Positions 8,251 to 16,192 are shown, counted from the stretch's first letter. The stretch: 64,000 nucleotides of DNA from Streptomyces ruber (GCF_014648075.1 NZ_BMQK01000013.1:62001-126000); one strand, 5' to 3'. Notes: a model not told the origin generated them from the sequence alone. Numbers and translations: made by a program.

Positions 8251-9060
8251 TCAGCGGCCGAGCTGACGCAGCACCGCGCGCGGGCGGTTGGTGATGATGG
8301 CGTCGACGCCCAGGCCGACGCAGAGGTCGACGTCCTGGGGATCGTTCACGGTCCACACGTGCACCTGGTGGCCGGCCTGCTTCAGGCGCCGGACGTACGC
8401 GGGGTGGTTGCGTACGACGCGGATCGAGGGGCCCGCGATCCGCACTCCCGCCGGGAGCCGGCCGTCGCGCAGCCGGGGGGAGACGAACTGCGTCAGGTAG
8501 ACCGTGGGCAGCGTCGGGGACGCGGCCCGGACGCGGTGCAGCGAACGCGCCGAGAAGCTCATGACCCGTACCCGCGAGGCGGCGGCCGACTCCGGGGAGT
8601 CCAGGCCGAACCGCTTCAGCAGGAGCAGCAGCCGCTCCTCCACCTGTCCCGCCCAGCGGGTCGGATGCTTGGTCTCGATGGCCAGTTCCACCCGGCGGCC
8701 CGCGTCGGCGACGAGTTCAAGGAGGCGTTCCAGGGTGAGGACGGAGGTGTCCTCCCGGTCCTCGGGCCGGTGTTCCCAGTCGGGTGCCTCCTCGTGGTTC
8801 CTCCAGGAGCCGAAGTCGAGAGCGGCGAGGTCGGCGAGTTCCAGCGCCGAGACCGCGCCGCGGCCGTTGGACGTGCGATTGACGCGGCGGTCGTGCACGC
8901 AGACGAGGTGGCCGTCCGCGGTCAGCCGCACATCGCACTCGAGGGCGTCCGCGCCGTCCTCGATCGCCTTCTTGTAGGCGGCCAGCGTGTGTTCGGGGGC
9001 CTCTTCGGAGGCGCCGCGGTGGGCGACGACCTGGATCGGGTGCTGTCGTGCGTGGGTCAC
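8251..9060 (-). CDS. Glycerophosphodiester phosphodiesterase
   Basis: About 269 residues of the GDPD TIM-barrel family, which hydrolyses glycerophosphodiesters to glycerol-3-phosphate and an alcohol. The signature is complete: VVAHRGASEEAPEHTLAAY with catalytic His, ALECDVRLTADGHLVCVHD with metal-binding Glu/Asp and second His, and the later AIETKHPTRW. The C-terminus has the typical VHVWTVNDP and GVDAIITNRP. No signal peptide is seen, so it is probably cytoplasmic. The GTG at 9058-9060 begins VTHARQHPIQVVAHRG, the usual distance before the motif. It is divergent from the HtrA-like gene. Confidence 0.92.
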   Translation of the reverse strand: MTHARQHPIQVVAHRGASEEAPEHTLAAYKKAIEDGADALECDVRLTADGHLVCVHDRRVNRTSNGRGAVSALELADLAALDFGSWRNHEEAPDWEHRPEDREDTSVLTLERLLELVADAGRRVELAIETKHPTRWAGQVEERLLLLLKRFGLDSPESAAASRVRVMSFSARSLHRVRAASPTLPTVYLTQFVSPRLRDGRLPAGVRIAGPSIRVVRNHPAYVRRLKQAGHQVHVWTVNDPQDVDLCVGLGVDAIITNRPRAVLRQLGR

Positions 9061-9342
9061 CGCGTCATGGTGCCACCGGGAGCGGGTAGGCGTGAGGACG
9101 GCCGTGCAGGGTCCGTCCATTTTGTCCGACAGGACCGAAGTAAGGAATGGCCCCGCACCCACAGCCTCCGTTTATGGTGCTCTGACGGTCCATGGGAAAA
9201 GCTGATGGCATACAAGAGCACATGACGAACGCATGCACAGATGCCCGGCTTCATGGCGCCGGACCGTAGCAGCATGATCAAGCGTGATTGAGTGCGACCG
9301 AGTGCGACCGAGAACAACCGCCGTGGACCGAGGAGAAGAGCT

Positions 9343-11007
9343 GTGAGCACCGAGAACGAGGGCAACGCGGTACCACCCGCCCCGCCCGCACCTCCCGTGC
9401 CGGCGGAGTCTCCTGCTGCCTCCACACCCGCCCCGGCGCCCGAGGCCGACGCCCACGCACCGGCCCCCGGCGCGCAGGGGGCCCCGACGGCCGCGATCCC
9501 GACGGTGCCCGCCCACCCCCCGCGGACCGGTCAGCAGGACCTGCCTCCCGCGGCGGGCGCTCCCGCGGGAGCACCTGCACCCGCACCCGGCGAGGGCCAG
9601 GCCGGGAACGCCTACGGACAGCAGGCCGCAGTCGACCGGAACGCGTACGACCACGGACAGGCGCCGGCCGGGCAGACGGCGAGCGGCGGCTACGCGCAGC
9701 CCGGAGGCGACCGGGACGCGTACGGTCGGGCTCCCTCTCCCGGCGTCTCCACGGCGCCCCCGCCCGCGGGCGCCGGGTCGCCCGTCCAGGCGGGCTGGCC
9801 GCCGCCCCCGCCGCCCGCCACCTCGTCGTACGCGGACGGCGGCGGCTTCGGGGCGGGCTGGGACGCCGCCAGCCAGCAGCCCGCGCCCAAGCCGCGCGGC
9901 AAGCGCGGCGGTCTGGTCGCCGCGGTCCTCGTGGCCGCTCTCGTCGCGGGGGGTGTCGGCGGCGGCATCGGCTACACGCTGGCCGACCGCAACGGCAGCG
10001 GCGGTTCCACCACCGTCTCCGCATCCGACAGCGGCGGGGACCTCAAGCGCGACTCCGGCACGGTCGCCGCCGTGGCCGCCGGGGCGCTGCCCAGCACGGT
10101 CACCATCGAGGCCGCGAGCAGCAACGGCGAGGGCGGCACCGGCACCGGCTTCGTCTTCGACAAGCAGGGCCACATCGTCACCAACAACCACGTGGTGGCG
10201 GGCGCCGTCAACGGCGGCAAGGTCACCGCCACCTTCCCGGACGGCGAGAGGTACGACGCCGAGGTCGTCGGCAACGCCCAGGGCTACGACGTGGCGGTCA
10301 TCAAGCTGCAGAACGCTCCGTCGGACCTGAAGCCCCTGACCCTCGGCGACTCCGACAAGGTGGCCGTCGGCGACTCGACCATCGCGATCGGCGCCCCCTT
10401 CGGTCTGTCCAACACGGTGACCACGGGCATCATCAGCGCCAAGAACCGCCCCGTGGCCTCGAGCGACGGCAGTTCCAGCAGCAAGGCCTCGTACATGAGC
10501 GCCCTGCAGACGGACGCCTCGATCAACCCGGGCAACTCCGGCGGCCCGCTCCTGGACGCGCAGGGCAACGTGATCGGCATCAACTCCGCGATCCAGTCCG
10601 CGAGCAACGGCCTCGGCGGCGCCGGCCAGGCCGGCTCGATCGGCCTCGGCTTCGCGATCCCGATCAACCAGGCGAAGAACGTCGCCCAGCAGCTGATCAG
10701 GACGGGCGAACCGGTCTACCCCGTGATCGGCGCCTCGGTGTCCCTGGAGGAGGGCTCGGGCGGCGCGAAGATCGTCGAGGGCGGCGGCGCCGAGTCGATC
10801 ACCCCGGACGGCCCCGCCGACAAGGCGGGCCTGCAGCCGGGAGACGTCATCACCAAGCTCGACGACACCCCGATCGACAGCGGCCCCACCCTCATCGGCG
10901 AGATCTGGACGCACGAGCCCGGCGACAAGGTGACCCTCACCTACACCCGCGACGGCAGAACCCGAACGGCCGAGCTCACCCTGGGCAAGCGCGAGGGCGA
11001 CAGCTAA
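9343..11007 (+). CDS. HtrA/DegP-like membrane serine protease with PDZ domain
   Basis: About 554 residues: a long Pro/Ala-rich cytoplasmic segment (1-200), one transmembrane helix (about 205-228), a trypsin-like protease domain (about 245-440) and a PDZ domain (about 455-545). The triad is visible: His in IVTNNHVVAG, Asp in GYDVAVIKL, Ser in NPGNSGGPLL. It is probably an extracytoplasmic quality-control protease, as in other actinomycete HtrA proteins. The GTG at 9343 follows GAGGAGAAGAGCT. The region just upstream contains a repeated GAGTGCGACCG. The stop lies 45 bp before tRNA-Ser. Confidence 0.93.
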   Translation: MSTENEGNAVPPAPPAPPVPAESPAASTPAPAPEADAHAPAPGAQGAPTAAIPTVPAHPPRTGQQDLPPAAGAPAGAPAPAPGEGQAGNAYGQQAAVDRNAYDHGQAPAGQTASGGYAQPGGDRDAYGRAPSPGVSTAPPPAGAGSPVQAGWPPPPPPATSSYADGGGFGAGWDAASQQPAPKPRGKRGGLVAAVLVAALVAGGVGGGIGYTLADRNGSGGSTTVSASDSGGDLKRDSGTVAAVAAGALPSTVTIEAASSNGEGGTGTGFVFDKQGHIVTNNHVVAGAVNGGKVTATFPDGERYDAEVVGNAQGYDVAVIKLQNAPSDLKPLTLGDSDKVAVGDSTIAIGAPFGLSNTVTTGIISAKNRPVASSDGSSSSKASYMSALQTDASINPGNSGGPLLDAQGNVIGINSAIQSASNGLGGAGQAGSIGLGFAIPINQAKNVAQQLIRTGEPVYPVIGASVSLEEGSGGAKIVEGGGAESITPDGPADKAGLQPGDVITKLDDTPIDSGPTLIGEIWTHEPGDKVTLTYTRDGRTRTAELTLGKREGDS

Positions 11008-11052
11008 CGGTTAGTCTTGTCCCCGCGCGCCTCACGATCGCGGGGCGCGCGG

Positions 11053-11137
11053 GGTGGGTTGCCCGAGCGGCCTAAGGGAACGGTCTTGAAAACCGTCGTG
11101 GCGCGAGTCACCGTGGGTTCAAATCCCACACCCACCG
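11053..11137 (+). tRNA. tRNA-Ser(UGA)
   Basis: An 85-nt class II tRNA. The acceptor stem GGTGGGT (11053-11059) pairs with ACCCACC (11130-11136). The anticodon stem ACGGT/ACCGT closes a CTTGAAA loop, giving anticodon TGA. A variable arm follows, with the T arm carrying GGTTCAAATCC. No CCA is encoded. The gene is intact, although its 3' part is the attL of the integrated element. Confidence 0.97.
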
Positions 11138-11138
11138 C
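11084..11138 (+). repeat. attL: left copy of 55-bp direct repeat
   Basis: This is the 3' part of tRNA-Ser from the anticodon loop to one base past the discriminator. It matches 20011-20065 at 54 of 55 positions; the single difference is G at 11105 against A at 20032. The left copy completes the functional tRNA. Confidence 0.95.
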
Positions 11139-11147
11139 GCAGGTTGA

Positions 11148-11180
11148 CGGCCTCTGACCAGGTAGATCGGTCAGGGGCCG
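11148..11180. terminator. Element-borne terminator for tRNA-Ser and the DUF6578 gene
   Basis: CGGCCTCTGACC (11148-11159) pairs with 11169-11180 with one mismatch around a 9-nt loop. It lies just inside the element, downstream of the tRNA, and overlaps the stop codon of the convergent DUF6578 gene. A near copy, GTGGCCTCTGACCGG, stands at the same distance past attR (20074-20108). The element thus supplies a substitute for the terminator it displaced. Confidence 0.75.
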
Positions 11181-11632
11181 TCGTGCTGCGTGCTGTCCGT
11201 GAGTGCCCGTCGTTCCCCGCGGTTTCCCGCTCGATCGGGCACGGCTGGGGCACGCCGGGCAGTCACCAAGTAGCCAGCGAAGCGAAGGCCTGGTCGGGCC
11301 TCTGCCCACTTGTCCGCTTCCCTGACTGGAACCAGAACGGTCGTGCCCGGAACTGGGTATTCCACATGGGCCGTGCTGGCTGGGGGCACCTCGTAACGGC
11401 AGTGCACCTCGGTAATGGTCAGCACCTCCAACCAGGTAGGTGTTAGCCGCTCCAGCCCCGGGCCGTGATGCTCCTCGCGGAAATCGATCTCAGTCGCACG
11501 TTCGCTACCCACAATGTCGGCGTAGTCCTCCGGGTCGGCCTCCAGGAGCCTCCACGAGACAACGCCTCCCGGCGTGAACTTCTGCCCGCAGCACTGCATC
11601 TGCCAGTCATCGACCCAAATCGTCAGCGTCAC
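11171..11632 (-). CDS. DUF6578-like protein carried by the AICE
   Basis: About 153 residues beginning VTLTIWVDDWQMQCCGQKF, which resembles the actinobacterial family annotated DUF6578 (WVDDWQMQCCG then a hydrophobic beta-rich domain, with WRLLEADPEDYADIVG and RYEVPPASTAHVEYPVPGT). The function is unknown. The GTG at 11632 has GGTGA about 11 nt upstream; an in-frame GTG at 11647 is possible. It is the only gene between attL and the noncoding palindrome block, so it is probably cargo. Its stop codon lies inside the terminator stem. Confidence 0.65.
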   Translation of the reverse strand: MTLTIWVDDWQMQCCGQKFTPGGVVSWRLLEADPEDYADIVGSERATEIDFREEHHGPGLERLTPTWLEVLTITEVHCRYEVPPASTAHVEYPVPGTTVLVPVREADKWAEARPGLRFAGYLVTARRAPAVPDRAGNRGERRALTDSTQHDGP

Positions 11633-12176
11633 GCTGCCATTGTTCACCGGGTGTCTGCGCTCACCAGGGCTGCCGCTCAACCTGCTACACCCCTCAGCCC
11701 ACCACTCACCCCAGCTCCCATCCCGTCCGCCGTCGACCCACACACCGTGGAGCGGGCGTGGTCCAGGGCGTCCAGGTGGAGCGCGCCACTGTACGAACGA
11801 CCTGGACGCCCTGGGCCGCGTCTGCTCGGCTCTGCCTGGGTCGACGGTGGACGGGATGGGAGCTCCCCGCGCACGCCACAATGTGCCCGCACTCGGCAAC
11901 GGCGCCCCCTCCATCCCGGTGCCGGCCGATCCCCCGCCGGAGGCACAGTCTCTGACCGGGCCGCGGTCGTGCGGTGCTCGCCACTCATAGCCCGGCCTCT
12001 TTCCCTCGTGGGCGTGCGTCGGCGCAGCGCCCGCAGCGCGGGCCGGAGGCAGGAGCGCGGAGGGCGGCGGAGCCGGGAGCACGCCCCGGCGGAGCGGAGC
12101 GCAGCCGGGCTTGATGAGGTAGAGAAACCTGTAACAGATCGCTTCTCGATGGTCGGGGCTGCCGCTTCGATGCGGG
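11633..12176. other. Noncoding block of the AICE, about 540 bp
   Basis: Reading frames on both strands here give Arg/Pro/Ser-rich products with no family-like features, and the strands encode similar peptides only because of the inverted repeat inside. The block separates the DUF6578 gene from ydcF. It is a candidate location for the cis-acting transfer locus (clt) or replication origin of the element, neither of which is otherwise accounted for. Confidence 0.6.
11713..11864. repeat. Long imperfect inverted repeat, 65-bp arms
   Basis: The arms are 11713-11777 and 11800-11864 with a 22-nt loop. The outer 28 bp match at 27 of 28 positions and the inner 15 bp (CCAGGGCGTCCAGGT) match exactly. 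Between them lie 22-nt segments of equal length that match at only about half the positions. The order is therefore 28-22-15, loop 22, 15-22-28. Equal spacing on both sides indicates one diverged inverted duplication and not a chance match. Confidence 0.85.
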
Positions 12177-12842
12177 TCAGGCCGAAGGCTCCTGGGTGGT
12201 GAGGAGTCGACTGGTGAACCCGTTGCGGCATAGTCGTTCGTATGCGTTGAGCACGTCATCCGGTACCTGCTGGCTGATCATGAAGCCTTGCTCCGGGTAG
12301 ACCAGCAGGCGCTGTAGCGCGCCTACGAGCATGTCGATCACCAAGCGCGCGTCCTGGATCGATTCGACGTACTCGCCGAGCGTCATTGGGGTGGAAGCGT
12401 TGACGACCTCGACCTCAGGCCAGAGCTTGCGGGCGGTGGCGTACGCCCGCCTCTCCTCGTACGGCTTGCTGATCAGGAGAACAGAGGACACGTCGACCTC
12501 GGCCTCCTCCAGGAGCTCTCTGGTGAAGCGGATGTTCTCGCCGGTGTTCCGGGCCCGTGGTTCAACGAGAACGGCGGAGTCGGGTACGCCCAGCTCGACT
12601 GCCCGCTCCCGGTAGTGGACGGCTTCGCCGCGCGGCATGCGATCCCGCGTCGTGGGGCTCGTCGCTCCGGTGAACACCAGCAGGGGCGCCATGCCGCGCT
12701 TGTACAGGTCTACCGCCGTATCAGCCACCCCTAGGTCATGGCTACCGAGTCCGACAGCAACCGAGCAAGGCCGGGGTGAGTGGCCGAGGTGGTGGTACTG
12801 CCACAGGCGCTCTGCATCCTCCCAGTCCTGCGCCGAGATCAC
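12177..12842 (-). CDS. YdcF/SanA-like protein (DUF218)
   Basis: About 221 residues of the DUF218 family (ElyC/SanA/YdcF). Features are an N-terminal beta-alpha core (VAVGLGSHDLGVADTAVDLY, LLVFTGATSPTTRDRMPRGEAVHY) and the family segment EPRARNTGENIRFTRELL, which contains the conserved Asn and Glu. Family members may bind nucleotides or act in envelope processes, but the biochemical role is unsettled. The GTG at 12842 overlaps the GntR stop codon (GTGA) and follows AGGAGGGACGGGA, so the two genes are translationally coupled. No transmembrane helix is seen. Confidence 0.85.
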   Translation of the reverse strand: MISAQDWEDAERLWQYHHLGHSPRPCSVAVGLGSHDLGVADTAVDLYKRGMAPLLVFTGATSPTTRDRMPRGEAVHYRERAVELGVPDSAVLVEPRARNTGENIRFTRELLEEAEVDVSSVLLISKPYEERRAYATARKLWPEVEVVNASTPMTLGEYVESIQDARLVIDMLVGALQRLLVYPEQGFMISQQVPDDVLNAYERLCRNGFTSRLLTTQEPSA

Positions 12843-13633
12843 TCCCGTCCCTCCTTGTTCTCCGCTGAGTCCGGCACCTTGAAGTCGTATTCCCAAGCGA
12901 AGCGTGAGGCCGCATGCACACCGATGGCGAACTCGACCACTGTCCCTGAGGCCGTGTAGGTCGTCCGGTGCAGCTCCACGACGGGCTCTCCGGGCGGCAG
13001 CTGGAGAAGTTTCGCCTCGTCCGGTGTGGCGGCACGGGCGAAGAGTGCTTCCTTCATGTGGTCGATCTCGTAGCCCGCGTCGTACAGCACCCGAAAACCG
13101 CCACCGCGTCCGGCCGGTCCTGGCGTCGGGTCCACCAGACGCGTGCCCTCGACATGCTCGGGCCGGTAGTAGCTGGTCAGGGTGTGCGTGGGCTGATCGC
13201 CCTCCTTCACCAGCCGCGCCCGCGCGTACACCTCCGCGCCCGCCGGCAGGCCATGAGCGGTGGCCACCTCGGGGGGCGCCTCCACGAGACTGACCGTCTG
13301 GGTCTGCTCGTTTCGGCGGTAGGAACGACCGGAGGCCACGCGGTCCGCGATGAACGCCACTTCGTCGCCGTCTCGCCACTTGGCCTTGTCGTACCGGGCA
13401 ATGCCGAGCCGTTTGAGGGGCACTTGCTGCCGGACGACGGTGCCGTGACCTCGCGTTGAGGTGACCAGGCCCTCCGCTTCCAGCGCCCTGTAGGCGGCGT
13501 GAACCGTGGCCTTGGACCCTTCGCCAGCTTCGACGAGCTCTCGGATGTGCGGCAACCGGTCGCCTGGCGTGTAGTCACCCCGCCTGATCTCCTCGGCCAG
13601 CCTGTCCGCCAGCTCTCGCCACTTGGGTGCCAT
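12839..13633 (-). CDS. GntR/UTRA-family repressor of the AICE (KorSA-like)
   Basis: 264 residues: a winged helix-turn-helix at 5-70 (LAEEIRRGDYTPGDRLPHI, GSKATVHAAYRALEAEGLV) and a UTRA ligand-binding domain at about 100-250 (YYRPEHVEGTRL, LLQLPPGEPVVELHRTTY). In pSAM2, the GntR protein KorSA silences transfer and replication genes. Here the gene is divergent from the transfer operon, with three identical palindromes between them, so the same role is likely. The ATG has GAGAGGAGTGCGAC upstream. It is coupled to ydcF downstream. Confidence 0.9.
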   Translation of the reverse strand: MAPKWRELADRLAEEIRRGDYTPGDRLPHIRELVEAGEGSKATVHAAYRALEAEGLVTSTRGHGTVVRQQVPLKRLGIARYDKAKWRDGDEVAFIADRVASGRSYRRNEQTQTVSLVEAPPEVATAHGLPAGAEVYARARLVKEGDQPTHTLTSYYRPEHVEGTRLVDPTPGPAGRGGGFRVLYDAGYEIDHMKEALFARAATPDEAKLLQLPPGEPVVELHRTTYTASGTVVEFAIGVHAASRFAWEYDFKVPDSAENKEGRE

Positions 13634-13667
13634 GTCGCACTCCTCTCGTCAGGTCAAGTCAAACACA

Positions 13668-13736
13668 GTCCTAGGACTAGTTGACAGTCCTAGGACAGCG
13701 TGGCACTGTCTTCTCAGTGGCTCGCAGTCCTAGGAC
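13668..13736. promoter_or_regulatory. Three GTCCTAGGAC operators and the divergent AICE promoters
   Basis: The perfect 10-bp palindrome GTCCTAGGAC occurs at 13668-13677, 13687-13696 and 13727-13736, spaced 19 and 40 bp apart, close to two and four helical turns. The second copy follows a consensus -35 TTGACA (13681-13686) directly, with a poor -10 (CACTGT) 17 bp later, so a bound repressor would cover the promoter of the plus-strand operon. The divergent GntR gene starts 35 bp from the first copy, which suggests autoregulation. Confidence 0.8.
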
Positions 13737-13797
13737 AGCAAGGGCTGATGAGGCTCTTCTTTGAGCTGCTTCGACATCAACACACCAAGGGGTACAG

Positions 13798-14124
13798 ATG
13801 CCTTCGTTCAAGATCGACACGTCGACTGCTGTGGTGTTCGTGGCGACCGCGCCCGAGCCGAAGGTGAAGAACTTCGCGACCGGTGAGCGGGCGCTGAACC
13901 CGGAGGGCAAGCCCCTGTCGACCGTGGGCCTGCTGGTCTCGGACGAGGGGGAGGGCAACCTCCTGAAGGTCACGGTGCCGGAGGACGGGTTCCCGGAGGG
14001 CCTGGTGCCGGGCATGCCGGTGCGGGTGGTCAGCCTGAAGGCCCGGGACTGGGAGAACGTCATCAAGGGCGAGAAGCGCTCGGGCATCTCCTTCAGCGCG
14101 GTCGCGATCACCCCGGCGGCCTGA
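13798..14124 (+). CDS. Conserved AICE protein of unknown function
   Basis: 108 residues, beta-rich, with no membrane segment (MPSFKIDTSTAVVFV, LSTVGLLVSDEGEGNLLKV, GLVPGMPVRVVSLKARDWE, KRSGISFSAVAI). Proteins of this size commonly open the transfer operon of pSAM2-type elements just before the FtsK-like gene. The strand pattern would suit a small OB-like fold, but that is a guess. It follows AAGGGGTACAG and is the first gene after the triple operator; the TraB gene starts 2 bp after its stop. Confidence 0.75.
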   Translation: MPSFKIDTSTAVVFVATAPEPKVKNFATGERALNPEGKPLSTVGLLVSDEGEGNLLKVTVPEDGFPEGLVPGMPVRVVSLKARDWENVIKGEKRSGISFSAVAITPAA

Positions 14125-14126
14125 TC

Positions 14127-15470
14127 ATGGCGGACTGGACGCTGTGGCTGGAGGCCACGGGAGCGCTCGCGGGGGCCGGTGGCCTCGGCTACGCCAAGGC
14201 GCGGGCCCCGCGGGTGTACTGGTCGCTGGTGGGGATGCCGGTCACCTGGGGCCGGTTCACCCTCTCCTACCGCTCCACGATGGACGTGTGCGGGCTGACG
14301 GTGCAGCCCTCGGGCCTGCGGGCGTTCATGACCCGCAACGTCGCCCGCCGCGAGGTACAGCCGGTCCCGCCGAAGATCCGCCGGGTCCGGGGCACCTCGA
14401 CCGGCTTGCGGGTCACCCTGCGGCTCCCGGCCGGGCTGGAACCCCACGACGTGATCGCCACCTCGGAGCGGCTCCGGCACGCCTGGGGCGTGCACTCGGT
14501 CACCGTCACCGAGACCAAGCCCGGATACGTGGAACTGCGGATGACCGGCTATGACGTGCTGCGCCGGGTGCGGATGCCACGCAAGGCCCGACCGCACGAC
14601 CTGATCGTCCCGGTGGCACTGCGGGAGGACGGGACCGCCTGGGAGCGGGACTACCGGGCGGCCCCGATGGCGCTCACCCTGGGCGCGAACCACTCGGGCA
14701 AGTCGATGTATCAGCGAAACCTGATCAAGGGGCTGGCGCAGTTGCCGGTGGCGCTGGTGGGCATCGACTGCAAGCGCGGGGTGGAACAGACCGCCTACGC
14801 CCCGCGGCTGTCGGCGCTGGCCACCACCCCGGACGATGCCGCCTCCCTCCTCGCCGTCCTGGTCGCGGAGATGGAGGACCGGTTCGACCTGCTGAAGCGG
14901 CACGGCGTCTCCGAAGTGTGGGAGCTCCCCGCGGCTGAGCGGCCGGTGCCGGTCGTGGTCCTGGTGGACGAGGTCGCCGAGCTGATCCTGATCTCCTCCA
15001 AGAAGGACGAGGAGCGCCGGGAGCGGATCGTCACGGGGTTAATCCGCCTGGCGCAGATGGCCCGCGCGGTCGGGATCCACCTGGAGATCTGCGGGCAGCG
15101 CTTCGGCTCGGACCTGGGCAAGGGCGCCACCATGCTCCGGGCCCAGCTCACCGGCCGGGTGGTGCACCGCGTCAACGACAAGCAGACCGCCGAAATGGGC
15201 CTGGCCGACGTGGCACCGGATTCGGTCGCGGTGGCCAGCCTCATCCCGATGGAGCGCCCCGGCACGGCGGTGGTGGCCGATGCCTCCGGCGGCTGGTCGA
15301 AGATCCGCACCCCGGAGACCTCCCGCGAGGAGGTGGCGGCGGTCTGCCGGGCCCACGCCCACCTCGTCCCGGACCTCCCCGCCCTCGAACCGTTCCGCCC
15401 GTTCGTACCCGCGCAGGAGGTGCCGGCCGCTGGGCCGTCGCTGGTCAAGCCCCGCCCGGTCACCGACTGA
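14127..15470 (+). CDS. TraB/TraSA-type FtsK-SpoIIIE DNA translocase
   Basis: 447 residues. An N-terminal region with one possible membrane segment (about 8-25) precedes the FtsK ATPase domain (about 165-400). Walker A is GANHSGKSM, Walker B is VPVVVLVDEVAEL, and GIHLEICGQRFGSDLGKG and LTGRVVHRVNDKQTAEMGL match the later FtsK motifs. In AICEs this single hexameric pump moves double-stranded element DNA between mycelia by recognising short repeats in clt. No C-terminal winged helix is obvious; the last 45 residues are Pro-rich. It probably forms an operon with the genes on both sides. Confidence 0.95.
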   Translation: MADWTLWLEATGALAGAGGLGYAKARAPRVYWSLVGMPVTWGRFTLSYRSTMDVCGLTVQPSGLRAFMTRNVARREVQPVPPKIRRVRGTSTGLRVTLRLPAGLEPHDVIATSERLRHAWGVHSVTVTETKPGYVELRMTGYDVLRRVRMPRKARPHDLIVPVALREDGTAWERDYRAAPMALTLGANHSGKSMYQRNLIKGLAQLPVALVGIDCKRGVEQTAYAPRLSALATTPDDAASLLAVLVAEMEDRFDLLKRHGVSEVWELPAAERPVPVVVLVDEVAELILISSKKDEERRERIVTGLIRLAQMARAVGIHLEICGQRFGSDLGKGATMLRAQLTGRVVHRVNDKQTAEMGLADVAPDSVAVASLIPMERPGTAVVADASGGWSKIRTPETSREEVAAVCRAHAHLVPDLPALEPFRPFVPAQEVPAAGPSLVKPRPVTD

Positions 15471-15493
15471 TTCCCCAGAAGGGAGGTGTCCTC

Positions 15494-16192
15494 ATGCTCC
15501 GCTCGATCCGCCCGGACGCCGTACTCGTACAGGCGGTGATCGCCGGTGCGCTGTCTTTCGCCCACCTGCACGACCTCGCCGAAGCAGCCGGACAGACCGG
15601 CTGGAAAGCCTGGGCCTACCCGGTCTCCGTCGACCTGCTCCTGGTCGCCGCCTGGCGTCGGCTGCGCACGGCCCGGCGAGACCGCTCGGCCTGGACCTGG
15701 TTCGTGATCGCGCTGTGCGCCTCGCTCGGCGCGAACGTCGCCACCGCCGGGCTCCTCGACCTCAACGCGGTACCCGACTGGCTGTGCATCCTCGTCGCCG
15801 GATGGCCCGCCCTGGCCTTCCTTGGCGGAACGCTCCTGGTCCACTCGCCCACCGGCAAGGCCAAACCGCCCGCTAATCCGGTGGACGACGCCGAGGACGA
15901 ATTGGCCGCGCCGGAAGTCGAGATGCACCGCACCGACGAACCCGCCCCCGTCCCCGAGCCGCCTTCGACCGTTCCGGAACTGGCCCCGGCCGCACCGGAG
16001 CCTCCGGCCGTGCCTGAGCCCCCGGCCAGCGCCCCGGCGGTGCCTGCCGCGCTGCTCGATCACGCCCGGAAGCTCGCCGACGCACACCAGGCCTCCACCG
16101 GCACACCAATGCCCGCGGCTGACCTGTCCGCCCGGCTCGGCCTGCCCGCCCCGATGACCAACGCGATCACCGCCGAACTCCAGCTCACCTGA
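15494..16192 (+). CDS. DUF2637 membrane protein (spread-type)
   Basis: 232 residues. The N-terminal half has four hydrophobic segments (about 8-25, 40-55, 66-85, 92-115), as in DUF2637 proteins of actinomycete plasmids and AICEs (ALSFAHLHDLAEAAGQTGW, AWAYPVSVDLLLVAAWRRL). A Pro/Glu/Ala-rich linker (about 120-185) leads to a short helical C-terminus that looks like a helix-turn-helix (PAADLSARLGLPAPMTNAI). Such proteins are associated with intramycelial spread, but direct function is not established. It has a good GGGAGG site. Confidence 0.85.
   Translation: MLRSIRPDAVLVQAVIAGALSFAHLHDLAEAAGQTGWKAWAYPVSVDLLLVAAWRRLRTARRDRSAWTWFVIALCASLGANVATAGLLDLNAVPDWLCILVAGWPALAFLGGTLLVHSPTGKAKPPANPVDDAEDELAAPEVEMHRTDEPAPVPEPPSTVPELAPAAPEPPAVPEPPASAPAVPAALLDHARKLADAHQASTGTPMPAADLSARLGLPAPMTNAITAELQLT

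Noticed and set aside
11574-12231. Several overlapping frames on both strands across the AICE inverted repeat, encoding similar WTPW...GRRxTGWEL peptides
   Set aside because: The similarity arises because the DNA is palindromic. Composition is Arg/Pro/Ser-rich, and no ribosome-binding site or family resemblance is seen.
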